Assembly (NCBI GenBank): GCA_001648575.1
Contig: LQXN01000062.1
Coordinates: forward strand, 62,001 to 126,000
DNA: 64,000 bases
Direction: 5' to 3'
From: Sutcliffiella horikoshii DSM 8719
GTDB taxonomy: Bacteria; Bacillota; Bacilli; Bacillales; Bacillaceae_I
In this document: positions 42,963 through 50,883 of the stretch, in pieces
How positions within the stretch are numbered: the first letter of the stretch is position 1
Layout: every line of letters begins with the position of its first letter
The notes under the pieces: generated by a model
Told to the model about the DNA's origin: nothing
Databases searched by the model: none
Seen by the model: only the letters and a program-made list of their open reading frames with translations
Position numbers and translations under genes: made by a program

Positions 42963-43293
42963 TCCTGTTGAAGTCTTGCCCGCTTCAACTACCTACGAAT
43001 AGGATATAACGAGTCATGTGACACTCTTTCTTATCTAAAAGCTCGGAACGGCCGCCTCCTGTTCCTCCTTACAGCTTTTTAAAAATTTGCCACCTCGTGT
43101 TACCCATCTTATAACACCACACCTACAAATAGTTCGTCACCAAAAGAAGACCTTTTAGGGGTCTTCTTTTGTCGACTTTTTTCTTGCCTACTCTAGTTAT
43201 TTGCCTAGTTTTAGTCAAAAGAAGCGCAAAACCTAGACTCTCTCATAAGATACTGTATCCATGGAACATTTTGTGAAGAAAAGGAGTCAACAC
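42963..43293. other. Intergenic region with two terminators
   Basis: This stretch of about 330 bases holds an imperfect hairpin (AAAAGCT...AGCTTTTT, 43037-43083) and a strong terminator at 43142-43171. No convincing coding frame or promoter motif was seen between them. Confidence 0.5.
43142..43171 (+). terminator. Strong terminator downstream of the coat gene pair
   Basis: The stem AAAAGAAGACC / GGTCTTCTTTT has its own U-rich 3' arm. It could act in both directions. Confidence 0.8.
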
Positions 43294-44232
43294 ATGAGAG
43301 AGAATAATAACGGCCTGCTTCCACTTCCAAAGATCTTTAAACAGAACCAAGTAAGCACTTCCAATCAGCAGGAATATCGTAAAAATTATCTAACCGAATT
43401 TTTGAAACAACAGGAAGAAACCAACACAACTATTAATTCTACCGTCACTGAAATAAATAGAAATCTTCAGCAAGGTCTAACTGTACAAGAAAAAAACTAT
43501 ATGCAGTTGGTCGAAAGGCTCAACATTCAAGAGTGTACATTTGATCATGTAAAGAACAAGCTAACTGATTATGATGATTATCATAATAGGCTGAACGATA
43601 AAATAATTGCTTTTGATGATTTTCACCAACAGCTAGAGGAAAAAATAAACGAACAAAATACCAACCATATGCGTCTTAATGACCAACTGATGATACAGGT
43701 TGCCAAGAGTGACGAACTTCTAGAATGTCTATTATCAACAGAAACCAGCACGATGCAAATAGAGAGAAGGTTGGATAAGATGGAAGTTTTGGTGGAGGAA
43801 GAAAAACAGTTGAGCCAAGCCACCATAGACCAGTTGGCTTTCCAGGAGGATCTTACAAGAGGAATTCATACAAAACTTGAAAAATATGAAGAGCTCTATG
43901 AAGATATTCAGTCAAGAATATCTAAGCAGGAACATATTTTTCACGATATCAACGACAAGCTCCAAATCCAAGATATGTTTCATCAATCCATTATGGAAAG
44001 GCTTGATAGTCAAGACGCAGTTTCACAAAAAATGGCTGTGCAACTTGATACATTAAGACAGACGCTTGTTGAAAAATTGGAAGCAGCAATTCTTTCCATT
44101 GACAGTAAGTATAAACAAACGTTGCATTATTTGGCTGGTATGGTTGGCTTGAAGGAACGAATCATTCAAAAACCATCTTCACAGGAAAGTGCTAACAAAG
44201 AACAGGAAATGGTTGAAATCAATCAAGAATAG
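43294..44232 (+). CDS. Coiled-coil protein made of about 13 14-residue repeats
   Basis: This is a 312-residue soluble protein. Residues 65-253 consist of 14-residue units of the form [QYF]xxxxxx[LIM]xx[KRQ][LI]xx, for example QEKNYMQLVERLNI, YDDYHNRLNDKIIA, FDDFHQQLEEKINE and QEHIFHDINDKLQI. There are seven units, a 7-residue half-unit (MEVLVEE) and then six more, so the heptad phase is kept. The tail (about 254-312) has HYLAGMVGLKERI and an acidic end. I recognise no named family. The start is the ATG after AAAGGAG. Proximity to a coat gene hints at a sporulation or surface role, unproven. Confidence 0.78.
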   Translation: MRENNNGLLPLPKIFKQNQVSTSNQQEYRKNYLTEFLKQQEETNTTINSTVTEINRNLQQGLTVQEKNYMQLVERLNIQECTFDHVKNKLTDYDDYHNRLNDKIIAFDDFHQQLEEKINEQNTNHMRLNDQLMIQVAKSDELLECLLSTETSTMQIERRLDKMEVLVEEEKQLSQATIDQLAFQEDLTRGIHTKLEKYEELYEDIQSRISKQEHIFHDINDKLQIQDMFHQSIMERLDSQDAVSQKMAVQLDTLRQTLVEKLEAAILSIDSKYKQTLHYLAGMVGLKERIIQKPSSQESANKEQEMVEINQE

Positions 44233-44405
44233 TCAGCTGGTGTAAAAAAAAGCACTTTTATAAAGAATTTTCTAAAAAACTGTTCCTATTTTTATTTTCC
44301 AACATCATGAGAGTAGTCACCTGGCTGCTCTTTTTCTATTTGATTTTTCTGAAGATTCGTAATAACATTTAGTCAATACATACTTATTTATTGGAGGTTG
44401 AGTTT

Positions 44406-46046
44406 GTGGCAGAAATCGTACATAAAACAATCGGCGTTCTTTTGGATGAAACAGTATCACTTTACCCGGAAAAAGAGGCTGTAATTTATTCTGAAACAGG
44501 GTTACGTTACAGTTACAAGGAATTTCAACATGCCTGCAATAAAGTGGCTAAAGGATTCATGAGTTTAGGTATTAAAAAGGGCGATCATATTGCGGTTTGG
44601 GCGTCCAATAAGCCGGAATGGCTTGTTGCTCAATATGCCAGTGCAAAAATTGGAGCAGTTCTTGTAACTGTTAATACGAGCTACCAATCCAAAGAGTTGG
44701 AATACCTTTTAAGGCAATCCGATTCAACCACACTCTTATTGATGGATGCATTTAAAGGAGTCAGCTACCTGGACATGCTTATGGAATTATGCCCTGAACT
44801 TAAGCAAAGTGCACCTGGGGAACTACAATCCCATAAGCTTCCAAGATTGAAAAATGTGGTCTATATGGGAGAACAAAGACTACCAGGTATGTTTATTTGG
44901 AATGATTTACTTGAAAAATCAGCCCAAATATCAGATATAGAACTAATTGAACGTCAAAGTAGTACAAAATATGATGAAGTCATCAACATGCAATACACTT
45001 CAGGAACAACAGGCTTTCCTAAAGGAGTCATGCTCACTCATTCAAACATAATCAATAATGCTATCAATGTCGCTGAATGCCAACGGATCACCCATCAAGA
45101 TAGGATATGTATTCCTGTTCCCTTCTTTCATTGTTTTGGCTGTGTGATGGGTACTTTGGCAGCAGTCGCAACGGGAGCGACCATGGTCCCCCTTATCATG
45201 TTCGATCCTCTTCAAGTCTTAAAAGCGATCGAAAAGGAAAAATGTACGGCTCTTTATGGTGTCCCAACCATGTTCATTGCAGAGTTGAACCATCCTGATT
45301 TTTCAGAATTCAACCTTTCAAGCTTGAGAACAGGTATAATGGCCGGATCTCCATGTCCCACAGAAATCATGAAAAAAGTGGTACATGATATGGGGGCAAA
45401 AGAAATAACCATCGCCTATGGTCAAACTGAGTCCTCTCCAGTAATCACCCAGACACGGCCGTTTGATTCGATAGAAAAGCGAGTATCGACTGTTGGAAGC
45501 GCTTTAGAAAATGTGGAAGTTAAGATTGTTGACCCCACCTCAGGTGAGGAAGTTTCAAATGGTATCCAAGGTGAGCTTTGTACCCGTGGTTACCACGTCA
45601 TGAAGGGATATTATAATATGGAGGATCAGACTAGGGAAGCCATTGATTCCGAAGGGTGGTTGCACACTGGAGATCTTGCGACCAAGGATGATGAAGGATA
45701 TATTGTCATCACAGGAAGATTGAAAGATATGATCATCAGAGGCGGTGAAAACATTTATCCTCGTGAAATAGAAGAATTTCTATACTCCCACCCTAAAGTG
45801 TTTGATGTTCAGATTGTCGGAGTCCCAGATGAAAGATTTGGAGAACAGGTGGCTGCTTTCATTAAAGTTAAGCCTGGGGAAGTTTTAACTAGTAAAGAAG
45901 TGAAAGAATATTGCGTAGGAAAAATATCCAAATATAAGATTCCCCATTATGTAGAAATCGTAGAAGATTATCCGATGACTGCTTCAGGAAAAATACAGAA
46001 ATTCAAACTCAGGGAACAAGCTGTCAAGACCCTCGTTAATCAGTGA
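44406..46046 (+). CDS. Acyl-CoA synthetase, AMP-binding family
   Basis: This 546-residue adenylate-forming enzyme has the P-loop YTSGTTGFPKGVMLTHSN, VPFFHCFG, AYGQTESSPVIT, GWLHTGDLATKDDEGY, GRLKDMIIRGGENIYPREIEEFL and the terminal catalytic Lys in ASGKIQKFKLRE. It should activate a medium- or short-chain carboxylic acid with CoA and resembles B. subtilis YngI. The start is GTG at 44406 with GGAGG 8 bases upstream; an upstream TTG in frame lies within the ribosome site region. Confidence 0.92.
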   Translation: MAEIVHKTIGVLLDETVSLYPEKEAVIYSETGLRYSYKEFQHACNKVAKGFMSLGIKKGDHIAVWASNKPEWLVAQYASAKIGAVLVTVNTSYQSKELEYLLRQSDSTTLLLMDAFKGVSYLDMLMELCPELKQSAPGELQSHKLPRLKNVVYMGEQRLPGMFIWNDLLEKSAQISDIELIERQSSTKYDEVINMQYTSGTTGFPKGVMLTHSNIINNAINVAECQRITHQDRICIPVPFFHCFGCVMGTLAAVATGATMVPLIMFDPLQVLKAIEKEKCTALYGVPTMFIAELNHPDFSEFNLSSLRTGIMAGSPCPTEIMKKVVHDMGAKEITIAYGQTESSPVITQTRPFDSIEKRVSTVGSALENVEVKIVDPTSGEEVSNGIQGELCTRGYHVMKGYYNMEDQTREAIDSEGWLHTGDLATKDDEGYIVITGRLKDMIIRGGENIYPREIEEFLYSHPKVFDVQIVGVPDERFGEQVAAFIKVKPGEVLTSKEVKEYCVGKISKYKIPHYVEIVEDYPMTASGKIQKFKLREQAVKTLVNQ

Positions 46047-46054
46047 TAATAGTC

Positions 46055-46085
46055 TAAGGGAAGGTCTTACCCTTCCCTTATTTGA
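46055..46085. terminator. Bidirectional terminator between acyl-CoA synthetase and threonine aldolase
   Basis: The stem TAAGGGAAGG / CCTTCCCTTA with loop TCTTAC lies between convergent genes ending at 46046 and 46086. Confidence 0.8.
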
Positions 46086-47126
46086 TTAATAACGTCCATT
46101 TCTCTCGTTCACTAATTCATGGATGGCACTCACTGCTTTTTGAATATCCCTTCTATTGACATCATAGTGGGTGGTAAGCCGCACAAGGATATCGCCAAAA
46201 GTCACAGATAGTACCCCCTTCTCTTTTAGTGCTTCTACAAATTCACCTGCATTCAAGTTCAGCCCCGAAACATCAATCACCACAATGTTGGTATCAACAG
46301 AGTTGACTACCTCAAGTCTCTCAAAGTTTTTTAGACATTCAGCAAGGAATCGGGCATTGTCATGATCTTCTGTTAGCCTTTCAGTCATCTTCGTCAAAGC
46401 AACCATTGCAGGGGCAGCGATAATCCCGACCTGCCTTAGTCCCCCCCCTAATCTTTTCCTCCACTTTCTGGCTTTTTTGATAAAATCCTTTGGCCCCGCG
46501 ATAATGGATCCTACTGGTGCCCCTAAACCTTTAGATAGGCAAATTTGAACTGTATCGCAATACTGGGTAAATTCTTTAATTGAATGGCCAGTACTTGCCA
46601 CAGCATTGAAAAGTCGTGCTCCATCTACATGAACCGGGATGTTATATTTTTGTGCCACTGTATATATATCCCTCATGTTTGACGGTGGAACAACTGCTCC
46701 TCCTGCCCGATTATGTGTATTCTCTATGCAAATCAGCCCAGTTTCAGGGAAATGCTGATCTTCCCCGCGAATTGCTGCCTCAATATGTAATGGATTCATT
46801 GCCCCATTCTCTCCTGAAATCGTTCTTGTTTGAACCCCAGCCAATGCTGCTACCGCTCCAGATTCATAAAAGAAAATATGAGATTCAGCTTCTAGCAATA
46901 TCTCATTCCCAGGTTGGCAATGAGTAAGCACGGCTATCTGATTTCCTTGCGTACCGCTTGTAACAAACAATGCTGCTTCTTTACCAAGTATTTCAGCAGC
47001 TTTTTTCTCAAGTAAGTTTACTGTAGGATCCTCTCCATACACATCATCCCCTACATCCGCTGCATATGCTGCCTTCCTCATCTCTTCAGTCGGTTTAGTT
47101 AAGGTATCACTCCGTAAATCAATCAC
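46086..47126 (-). CDS. ltaE: Low-specificity L-threonine aldolase
   Basis: This 346-residue fold-type I PLP enzyme splits threonine to glycine and acetaldehyde. It has the start IDLRSDTLTKPTEEMRKA, DVGDDVYGEDPTVN, CIENTHNRAGG, VHVDGARLFNA and the PLP lysine in CLSKGLGAPVGS. The start is GTG at 47126 with AAGGAGA about 9 bases upstream. It is monocistronic. Confidence 0.93.
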   Translation of the reverse strand: MIDLRSDTLTKPTEEMRKAAYAADVGDDVYGEDPTVNLLEKKAAEILGKEAALFVTSGTQGNQIAVLTHCQPGNEILLEAESHIFFYESGAVAALAGVQTRTISGENGAMNPLHIEAAIRGEDQHFPETGLICIENTHNRAGGAVVPPSNMRDIYTVAQKYNIPVHVDGARLFNAVASTGHSIKEFTQYCDTVQICLSKGLGAPVGSIIAGPKDFIKKARKWRKRLGGGLRQVGIIAAPAMVALTKMTERLTEDHDNARFLAECLKNFERLEVVNSVDTNIVVIDVSGLNLNAGEFVEALKEKGVLSVTFGDILVRLTTHYDVNRRDIQKAVSAIHELVNERNGRY

Positions 47127-47285
47127 TACACATGTCTCCTTATCATTTTTATTTCAGTTTACCAGAATCTCATTTATTTCGCATTCCGTAAAATAAGTTG
47201 TCACCTTCCTCCATGTTCCATGCTATGATTATTTAATCAGAAGAAACTTACCTATACTTTAGACAATTTAGAAGGAGTTCCTATC

Positions 47286-48527
47286 ATGCAGGCAGAGAAA
47301 TTAAAAATAGAATCAGCTAAACCTGAAAGTACCACCATCTACCCCATTCTTTACATTATCGGAATTGTACATCTATTGAATGACGCTCTTCAATCGGTAG
47401 TCCCGGCGTTGTTTCCAGTTTTACAAAGCTCAATGGGGCTGACATTCACTCAACTAGGTTTGATCGCATTTGCACTAAATGCCACATCCTCACTTATTCA
47501 ACCTGTTGTCGGCATCTATACAGATAAAAGGCCGTCGCCATATGCATTGCCCATAGGGCTTACCTTCTCCCTTTTCGGGATAATCGGTTTGGCCTTGGCG
47601 CAGGAATTCTGGCTTATCATAGTATCCGTCCTATTCATTGGGCTCGGGTCTGCCGCTTTTCATCCAGAAGGCTCCCGTGTCGCATATATGGCGGCTGGAA
47701 ACCGCAGAGGATTGGCTCAATCGATTTATCAGGTTGGTGGCAATTCAGGTCAAGCACTTGCCCCTTTGATGGCCGCCTATATTCTTTTGCCCCTCGGTCA
47801 AAAAGGGGTGCTGTGGTTTACAATTGTTGCCGCAGCAGGAGTCATTCTTCTTTTGTATATAGCAGCATGGTATAAGCAACAGGTTTTGGAAAAGGCAACA
47901 CCGGTCAAAAGAAAAATTGCAGAAAAAGCAAGTGTGAGAAAAGAAAATAATGCAAATAAGCGCATCATCATATTCTCCGTTTCTTTACTGGTTTTCCTTG
48001 TATTCGCACGCTCCTGGTTCCATGCAGGAATCACAAATTTCTATGCTTTTTACGCAATCCAGAATTATGGGCTTCCAATAGCAGATTCACAGATTTATAT
48101 ATTCGTATTCTTAGGTGCAGGTGCTGTCGGCACGTTCTTTGGGGGGCCATTAGCTGACCGTTTCGGGAAGAGGCTGGTCATCTCCCTATCCATGCTTGGC
48201 TCCGCACCGCTTGCATTATTACTGCCTTTTGTTGGTCCCAATTTCGCTTATATCTTGATAGCAATAATCGGATTTATCATACTCTCGAGCTTCTCTGTTA
48301 CTGTTGTTTACGCTCAAGAACTTGTTCCAGGAAGAATAGGATTGGTTTCTGGACTCATTGTAGGACTCGCATTTGGGATGGGTGCAGTAGGATCAATTGC
48401 TTTAGGTGTGCTGGCCGATTGGATCGGTTTGACAAATACGATCTTGTTTACCGTCTGCCTCCCATTAATCGGACTGTTGACATTCCTGCTGCCAACTGAT
48501 CAAAAAGTCAGAGAAATGCATAACTGA
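47286..48527 (+). CDS. MFS transporter, fosmidomycin resistance (Fsr)-like
   Basis: This 413-residue MFS protein has 12 predicted helices in two halves separated by a basic loop (about residues 195-225). The Fsr family traits are HLLNDALQSVVPALFPVLQ at helix 1, GLGSAAFHPEGSRVAYMAAG and GGPLADRFGKRLVISLSML. Relatives export fosmidomycin or other small compounds; the substrate here is unknown. AAGGAG precedes the ATG. Confidence 0.87.
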   Translation: MQAEKLKIESAKPESTTIYPILYIIGIVHLLNDALQSVVPALFPVLQSSMGLTFTQLGLIAFALNATSSLIQPVVGIYTDKRPSPYALPIGLTFSLFGIIGLALAQEFWLIIVSVLFIGLGSAAFHPEGSRVAYMAAGNRRGLAQSIYQVGGNSGQALAPLMAAYILLPLGQKGVLWFTIVAAAGVILLLYIAAWYKQQVLEKATPVKRKIAEKASVRKENNANKRIIIFSVSLLVFLVFARSWFHAGITNFYAFYAIQNYGLPIADSQIYIFVFLGAGAVGTFFGGPLADRFGKRLVISLSMLGSAPLALLLPFVGPNFAYILIAIIGFIILSSFSVTVVYAQELVPGRIGLVSGLIVGLAFGMGAVGSIALGVLADWIGLTNTILFTVCLPLIGLLTFLLPTDQKVREMHN

Positions 48528-48534
48528 ATCTGAA

Positions 48535-48566
48535 GAAAGGGTACCTGTTGACCCTTTCTTTTCTTT
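48535..48566 (+). terminator. Terminator of the MFS gene
   Basis: The stem GAAAGGGT / ACCCTTTC with an 8-base loop is followed by TTTTCTTTT. Confidence 0.8.
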
Positions 48567-48590
48567 TGCCTATACTTGTTTAAGTATTAA

Positions 48591-48642
48591 GCTCTTGTCG
48601 CATAGATTGTTACTATTCACTAGTAAAAAGTCGGCAATTGGA
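48591..48642 (+). repeat. Dispersed 52-bp repeat, copy A
   Basis: It begins GCTCTTGTCGCATAGATTG and ends AAGTCGGCAATTGGA. It matches 46 of 52 positions of the inverted copy at 60859-60910. Its 3' end forms a perfect 10-bp hairpin with the bases beyond it (GTAAAAAGTC / GACTTTTTAC, 48623-48650), which copy B lacks. Confidence 0.75.
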
Positions 48643-48783
48643 CTTTTTACTGCATACATACTCTAAATTTGCACGGTGTATATTTATTATTACAGGATTC
48701 CGGTTAGTTATAAAACGTAAAAGCAAAAAAGTTTACGAAGATAGCAAAGTATTAAATAGAACCTTTTGAAAATGGTGATGAAG

Positions 48784-49851
48784 ATGGATTTTGATATAAA
48801 ATCGTTAGCCTTTTATCTAATTGAAGTGGAAGGCAGTGGAGAAAATGCAAAAAAACGTTATAAATCGATGGCAGTATTAGGTGAAGATACATATGAAGAA
48901 AGTGCTTTGAAACCTTTCCTTGATGGAGAACTTATGAAAATTACGAAGAGAAAAGTGGATCGCCATCCAAAAAATGAACAGGTCCCGACTAAGATTGGCA
49001 GATTTATTGTAGAGCCGGGTTATGACCTAGGATCCAACCCCAATTATAATCTCTTCAACCGAATTAAAGATGCAGATACGCTCGAGTCATTTTCCACTTC
49101 CGCTGAAGAGATAGCAACCACCTATACGGACACTACAGCTGTTAGGGGCGGGGTCCTGATTGTTGCAAGAGCAAAGTTAAATAAATTTTTTGATGAGCCT
49201 TTTGTCTTTGTTTTAAAATGCGACTTCGAACAGAAGGTGGCTTCCATTACAGATGAGAGAACCCTCATACATAATGTCCAGATGGCCATTACGACGAAAA
49301 ACATGAAGTCTATCCAATACCCATTCATGGTGGAAGATGGAATGGTGGAAGACGGTGAATTGAAGATTCACCAGTCCTCTCACTCTCGCTATTTCGAAGA
49401 TTTCCTAAAATATGTAGAATACGGGGAGTCAATGCCGGAAATAATCAAGAATCAAGTAATGGGGATGGTACACCAAGAACTTTCTGAAACATATGAGGAA
49501 GAAAGTGAAGAAAAGGAGAAAATGGAACAAGCCATGGAAGCATGGGCAACCTCCCCAAAGAGGGAACTCCAAGAACGCTGGTCGGATGACCAGGTAATTG
49601 AGGCGTCATCAATGATCATAGAACAAACGCCAGACATCGAGCTTAAATTCAAGCTTGATCACATTTCAGTTAAGAGCCTATTAGCCGACTTTGGTGAAAA
49701 TGTCCATATTGCAAAAATAAATGACCGATTTGTCGTACTGCTTGAAGGAGACTTTCTTCAATTTGAGAAAAATATATCTCCTGTTGAAATGCTAAAGCCA
49801 AGTGAATTGACCATGATATTAGAAAGAATGAATAAAAAATACGGAAACTGA
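48784..49851 (+). CDS. DUF3900-family protein
   Basis: This 355-residue soluble acidic protein matches, from memory, the DUF3900 proteins of Bacillaceae. It has DFDIKSLAFYLIEVEG at the start, KRKVDRHPKNEQVPTKIGRF, TTAVRGGVLIVARAKLNKFF, FVFVLKCDFEQKVASITD and HSRYFEDFLKYVEYGESMPEI. Function unknown; the C-terminal third resembles a nucleoid-associated 37-kDa (NdpA-like) layout only loosely. Several in-frame starts are clustered; 48784 is chosen because GGTGAT lies 5 bases upstream. Confidence 0.7.
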   Translation: MDFDIKSLAFYLIEVEGSGENAKKRYKSMAVLGEDTYEESALKPFLDGELMKITKRKVDRHPKNEQVPTKIGRFIVEPGYDLGSNPNYNLFNRIKDADTLESFSTSAEEIATTYTDTTAVRGGVLIVARAKLNKFFDEPFVFVLKCDFEQKVASITDERTLIHNVQMAITTKNMKSIQYPFMVEDGMVEDGELKIHQSSHSRYFEDFLKYVEYGESMPEIIKNQVMGMVHQELSETYEEESEEKEKMEQAMEAWATSPKRELQERWSDDQVIEASSMIIEQTPDIELKFKLDHISVKSLLADFGENVHIAKINDRFVVLLEGDFLQFEKNISPVEMLKPSELTMILERMNKKYGN

Positions 49852-49865
49852 CAGTTCCATGAATA

Positions 49866-49917
49866 ATTGTCACCCTCCAAGCAAAAATAAGAACAAATAC
49901 CTTTTAGGGGTGACAAT
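49866..49917 (+). promoter_or_regulatory. Inverted repeat covering the ribosome binding site of a small gene
   Basis: ATTGTCACCC (49866-49875) and GGGTGACAAT (49908-49917) are perfect inverted repeats 32 bases apart. The right arm contains the AGGGGTGA ribosome site of the gene starting at 49920. If the hairpin forms in the transcript it would hide that site. Confidence 0.45.
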
Positions 49918-49919
49918 CA

Positions 49920-50042
49920 ATGGATTGGATGTCCATCATCCGGTATGCATGCTCATTTACAGGAATCATCTGTCTAGGTTTTACGTATAAGCATATGTTG
50001 AAAAGTGCACGGGCGAAGGAGAAAGCGATGAGTAAAGAATGA
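49920..50042 (+). CDS. Hypothetical 40-residue membrane peptide
   Basis: The open frame MDWMSIIRYACSFTGIICLG... ends AKEKAMSKE and encodes one hydrophobic helix and a basic tail. A ribosome site (AGGGGTGA) lies 6 bases before the ATG, and a duplicated terminator hairpin follows 22 bases after the stop. No family recognised. Confidence 0.55.
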   Translation: MDWMSIIRYACSFTGIICLGFTYKHMLKSARAKEKAMSKE

Positions 50043-50064
50043 ACAATTTGAAAGCACGACAAAA

Positions 50065-50089
50065 AGGCCGGGAACTGGTTTCCCGGCCT
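50065..50089 (-). terminator. Left copy of duplicated terminator hairpin, element copy 5
   Basis: The stem AGGCCGGGAA / TTCCCGGCCT (loop CTGGT) has a minus-strand U-tract (TTTTTGTCG). The 25-bp segment recurs at 50301-50325 with one substitution. Confidence 0.9.
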
Positions 50090-50300
50090 CAGTGTGTAGA
50101 CAAAGTTCAAATATGATAAAAATCCCTAGTTGATTGCAGTGGAAGGCGCGAAGACTCCCGCGGGAGGAAGGGACATGTAAGACCCCGCAGGCGTAAGCCG
50201 AGGAGGCTTACGGACCGCCCGCAGGAAAGCGAAGCGCCTGGAACGAAAATCAACTGTTCCAACAGATAACTTAACTATTTTTTAGTCTGTCAACAGTCTG
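50090..50300 (-). mobile_element. Terminator-inserted MITE-like element, copy 5 (reverse orientation)
   Basis: This 211-bp element starts CAGTGTGTAGACAAAG and ends CTGTCAACAGTCTG, the reverse orientation of the other complete copies. Read on the minus strand it shares GTTAAGTTATCTGTTGGAAC and the GTTGATTTTCGTTCCAGGCG core start with copies 3 and 4. It lies between the convergent small membrane gene and the VOC-family gene, inside a duplicated terminator. Confidence 0.85.
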
Positions 50301-50325
50301 AGGCCGGGAACTGATTTCCCGGCCT
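50301..50325 (+). terminator. Right copy of duplicated terminator hairpin, element copy 5
   Basis: The stem AGGCCGGGAA / TTCCCGGCCT (loop CTGAT) is followed on the plus strand by TTTATAAC. It is 24/25 identical to 50065-50089. Confidence 0.9.
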
Positions 50326-50348
50326 TTTATAACTAACTAAGAGCCTAA

Positions 50349-50741
50349 CTATTGCACTGGTGTTTCAAATAATTCAATCCATTCGCCGTCAGGACCAGAG
50401 AAGAAGATATATCTCGCACCGTTTGGCAATGTAGTGATTTCTTTATCTAGAAATGTAACTTCCAATTGCTTTAGTCTTTCATACTCCACTTCCACATCAT
50501 CCACAGTCAAGGCGATATGATGCACTTTCCCTTCAACGGGTAATTGATCGTTATAACCTGAAATTAACTCCAATTCCGTTTCATCTTCTTCATTAAAACC
50601 AAGAAAAGCTAATTTTATTGTCCCATTTGGATGGTCAAGCTTTCCTTTTAAAGTAAACCCAACGACGTTTGTATAAAATGCTATGGAAGTCACAATGTCG
50701 CTTACCATAATACCAACATGTTCTAATCTTTTAATAGCCAT
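50349..50741 (-). CDS. VOC-family (glyoxalase-like) protein
   Basis: This 130-residue protein has two beta-alpha-beta-beta-beta units of the VOC fold. It starts KRLEHVGIMVSDIVTSIAFY, has GKVHHIALTVDDVEVEYERL in the second unit and ends IFFSGPDGEWIELFET. His and Glu residues suit a metal site as in glyoxalase I, but the substrate is unknown. The start is chosen at MAIKRL because GGGAG lies 8 bases upstream. Confidence 0.88.
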   Translation of the reverse strand: MAIKRLEHVGIMVSDIVTSIAFYTNVVGFTLKGKLDHPNGTIKLAFLGFNEEDETELELISGYNDQLPVEGKVHHIALTVDDVEVEYERLKQLEVTFLDKEITTLPNGARYIFFSGPDGEWIELFETPVQ

Positions 50742-50883
50742 TTCCACACTCCCCAAATGTCTATTCTAACTGCCGTGTTCTTTCCCCAGTTTACTGAATA
50801 ATCTACTAGCAAAATTTTGAGGGGGAAAGTCCAAATGTCGATTTATTGCTATTAATCAGCAAAAATCCTTTAGAATAAACGCC

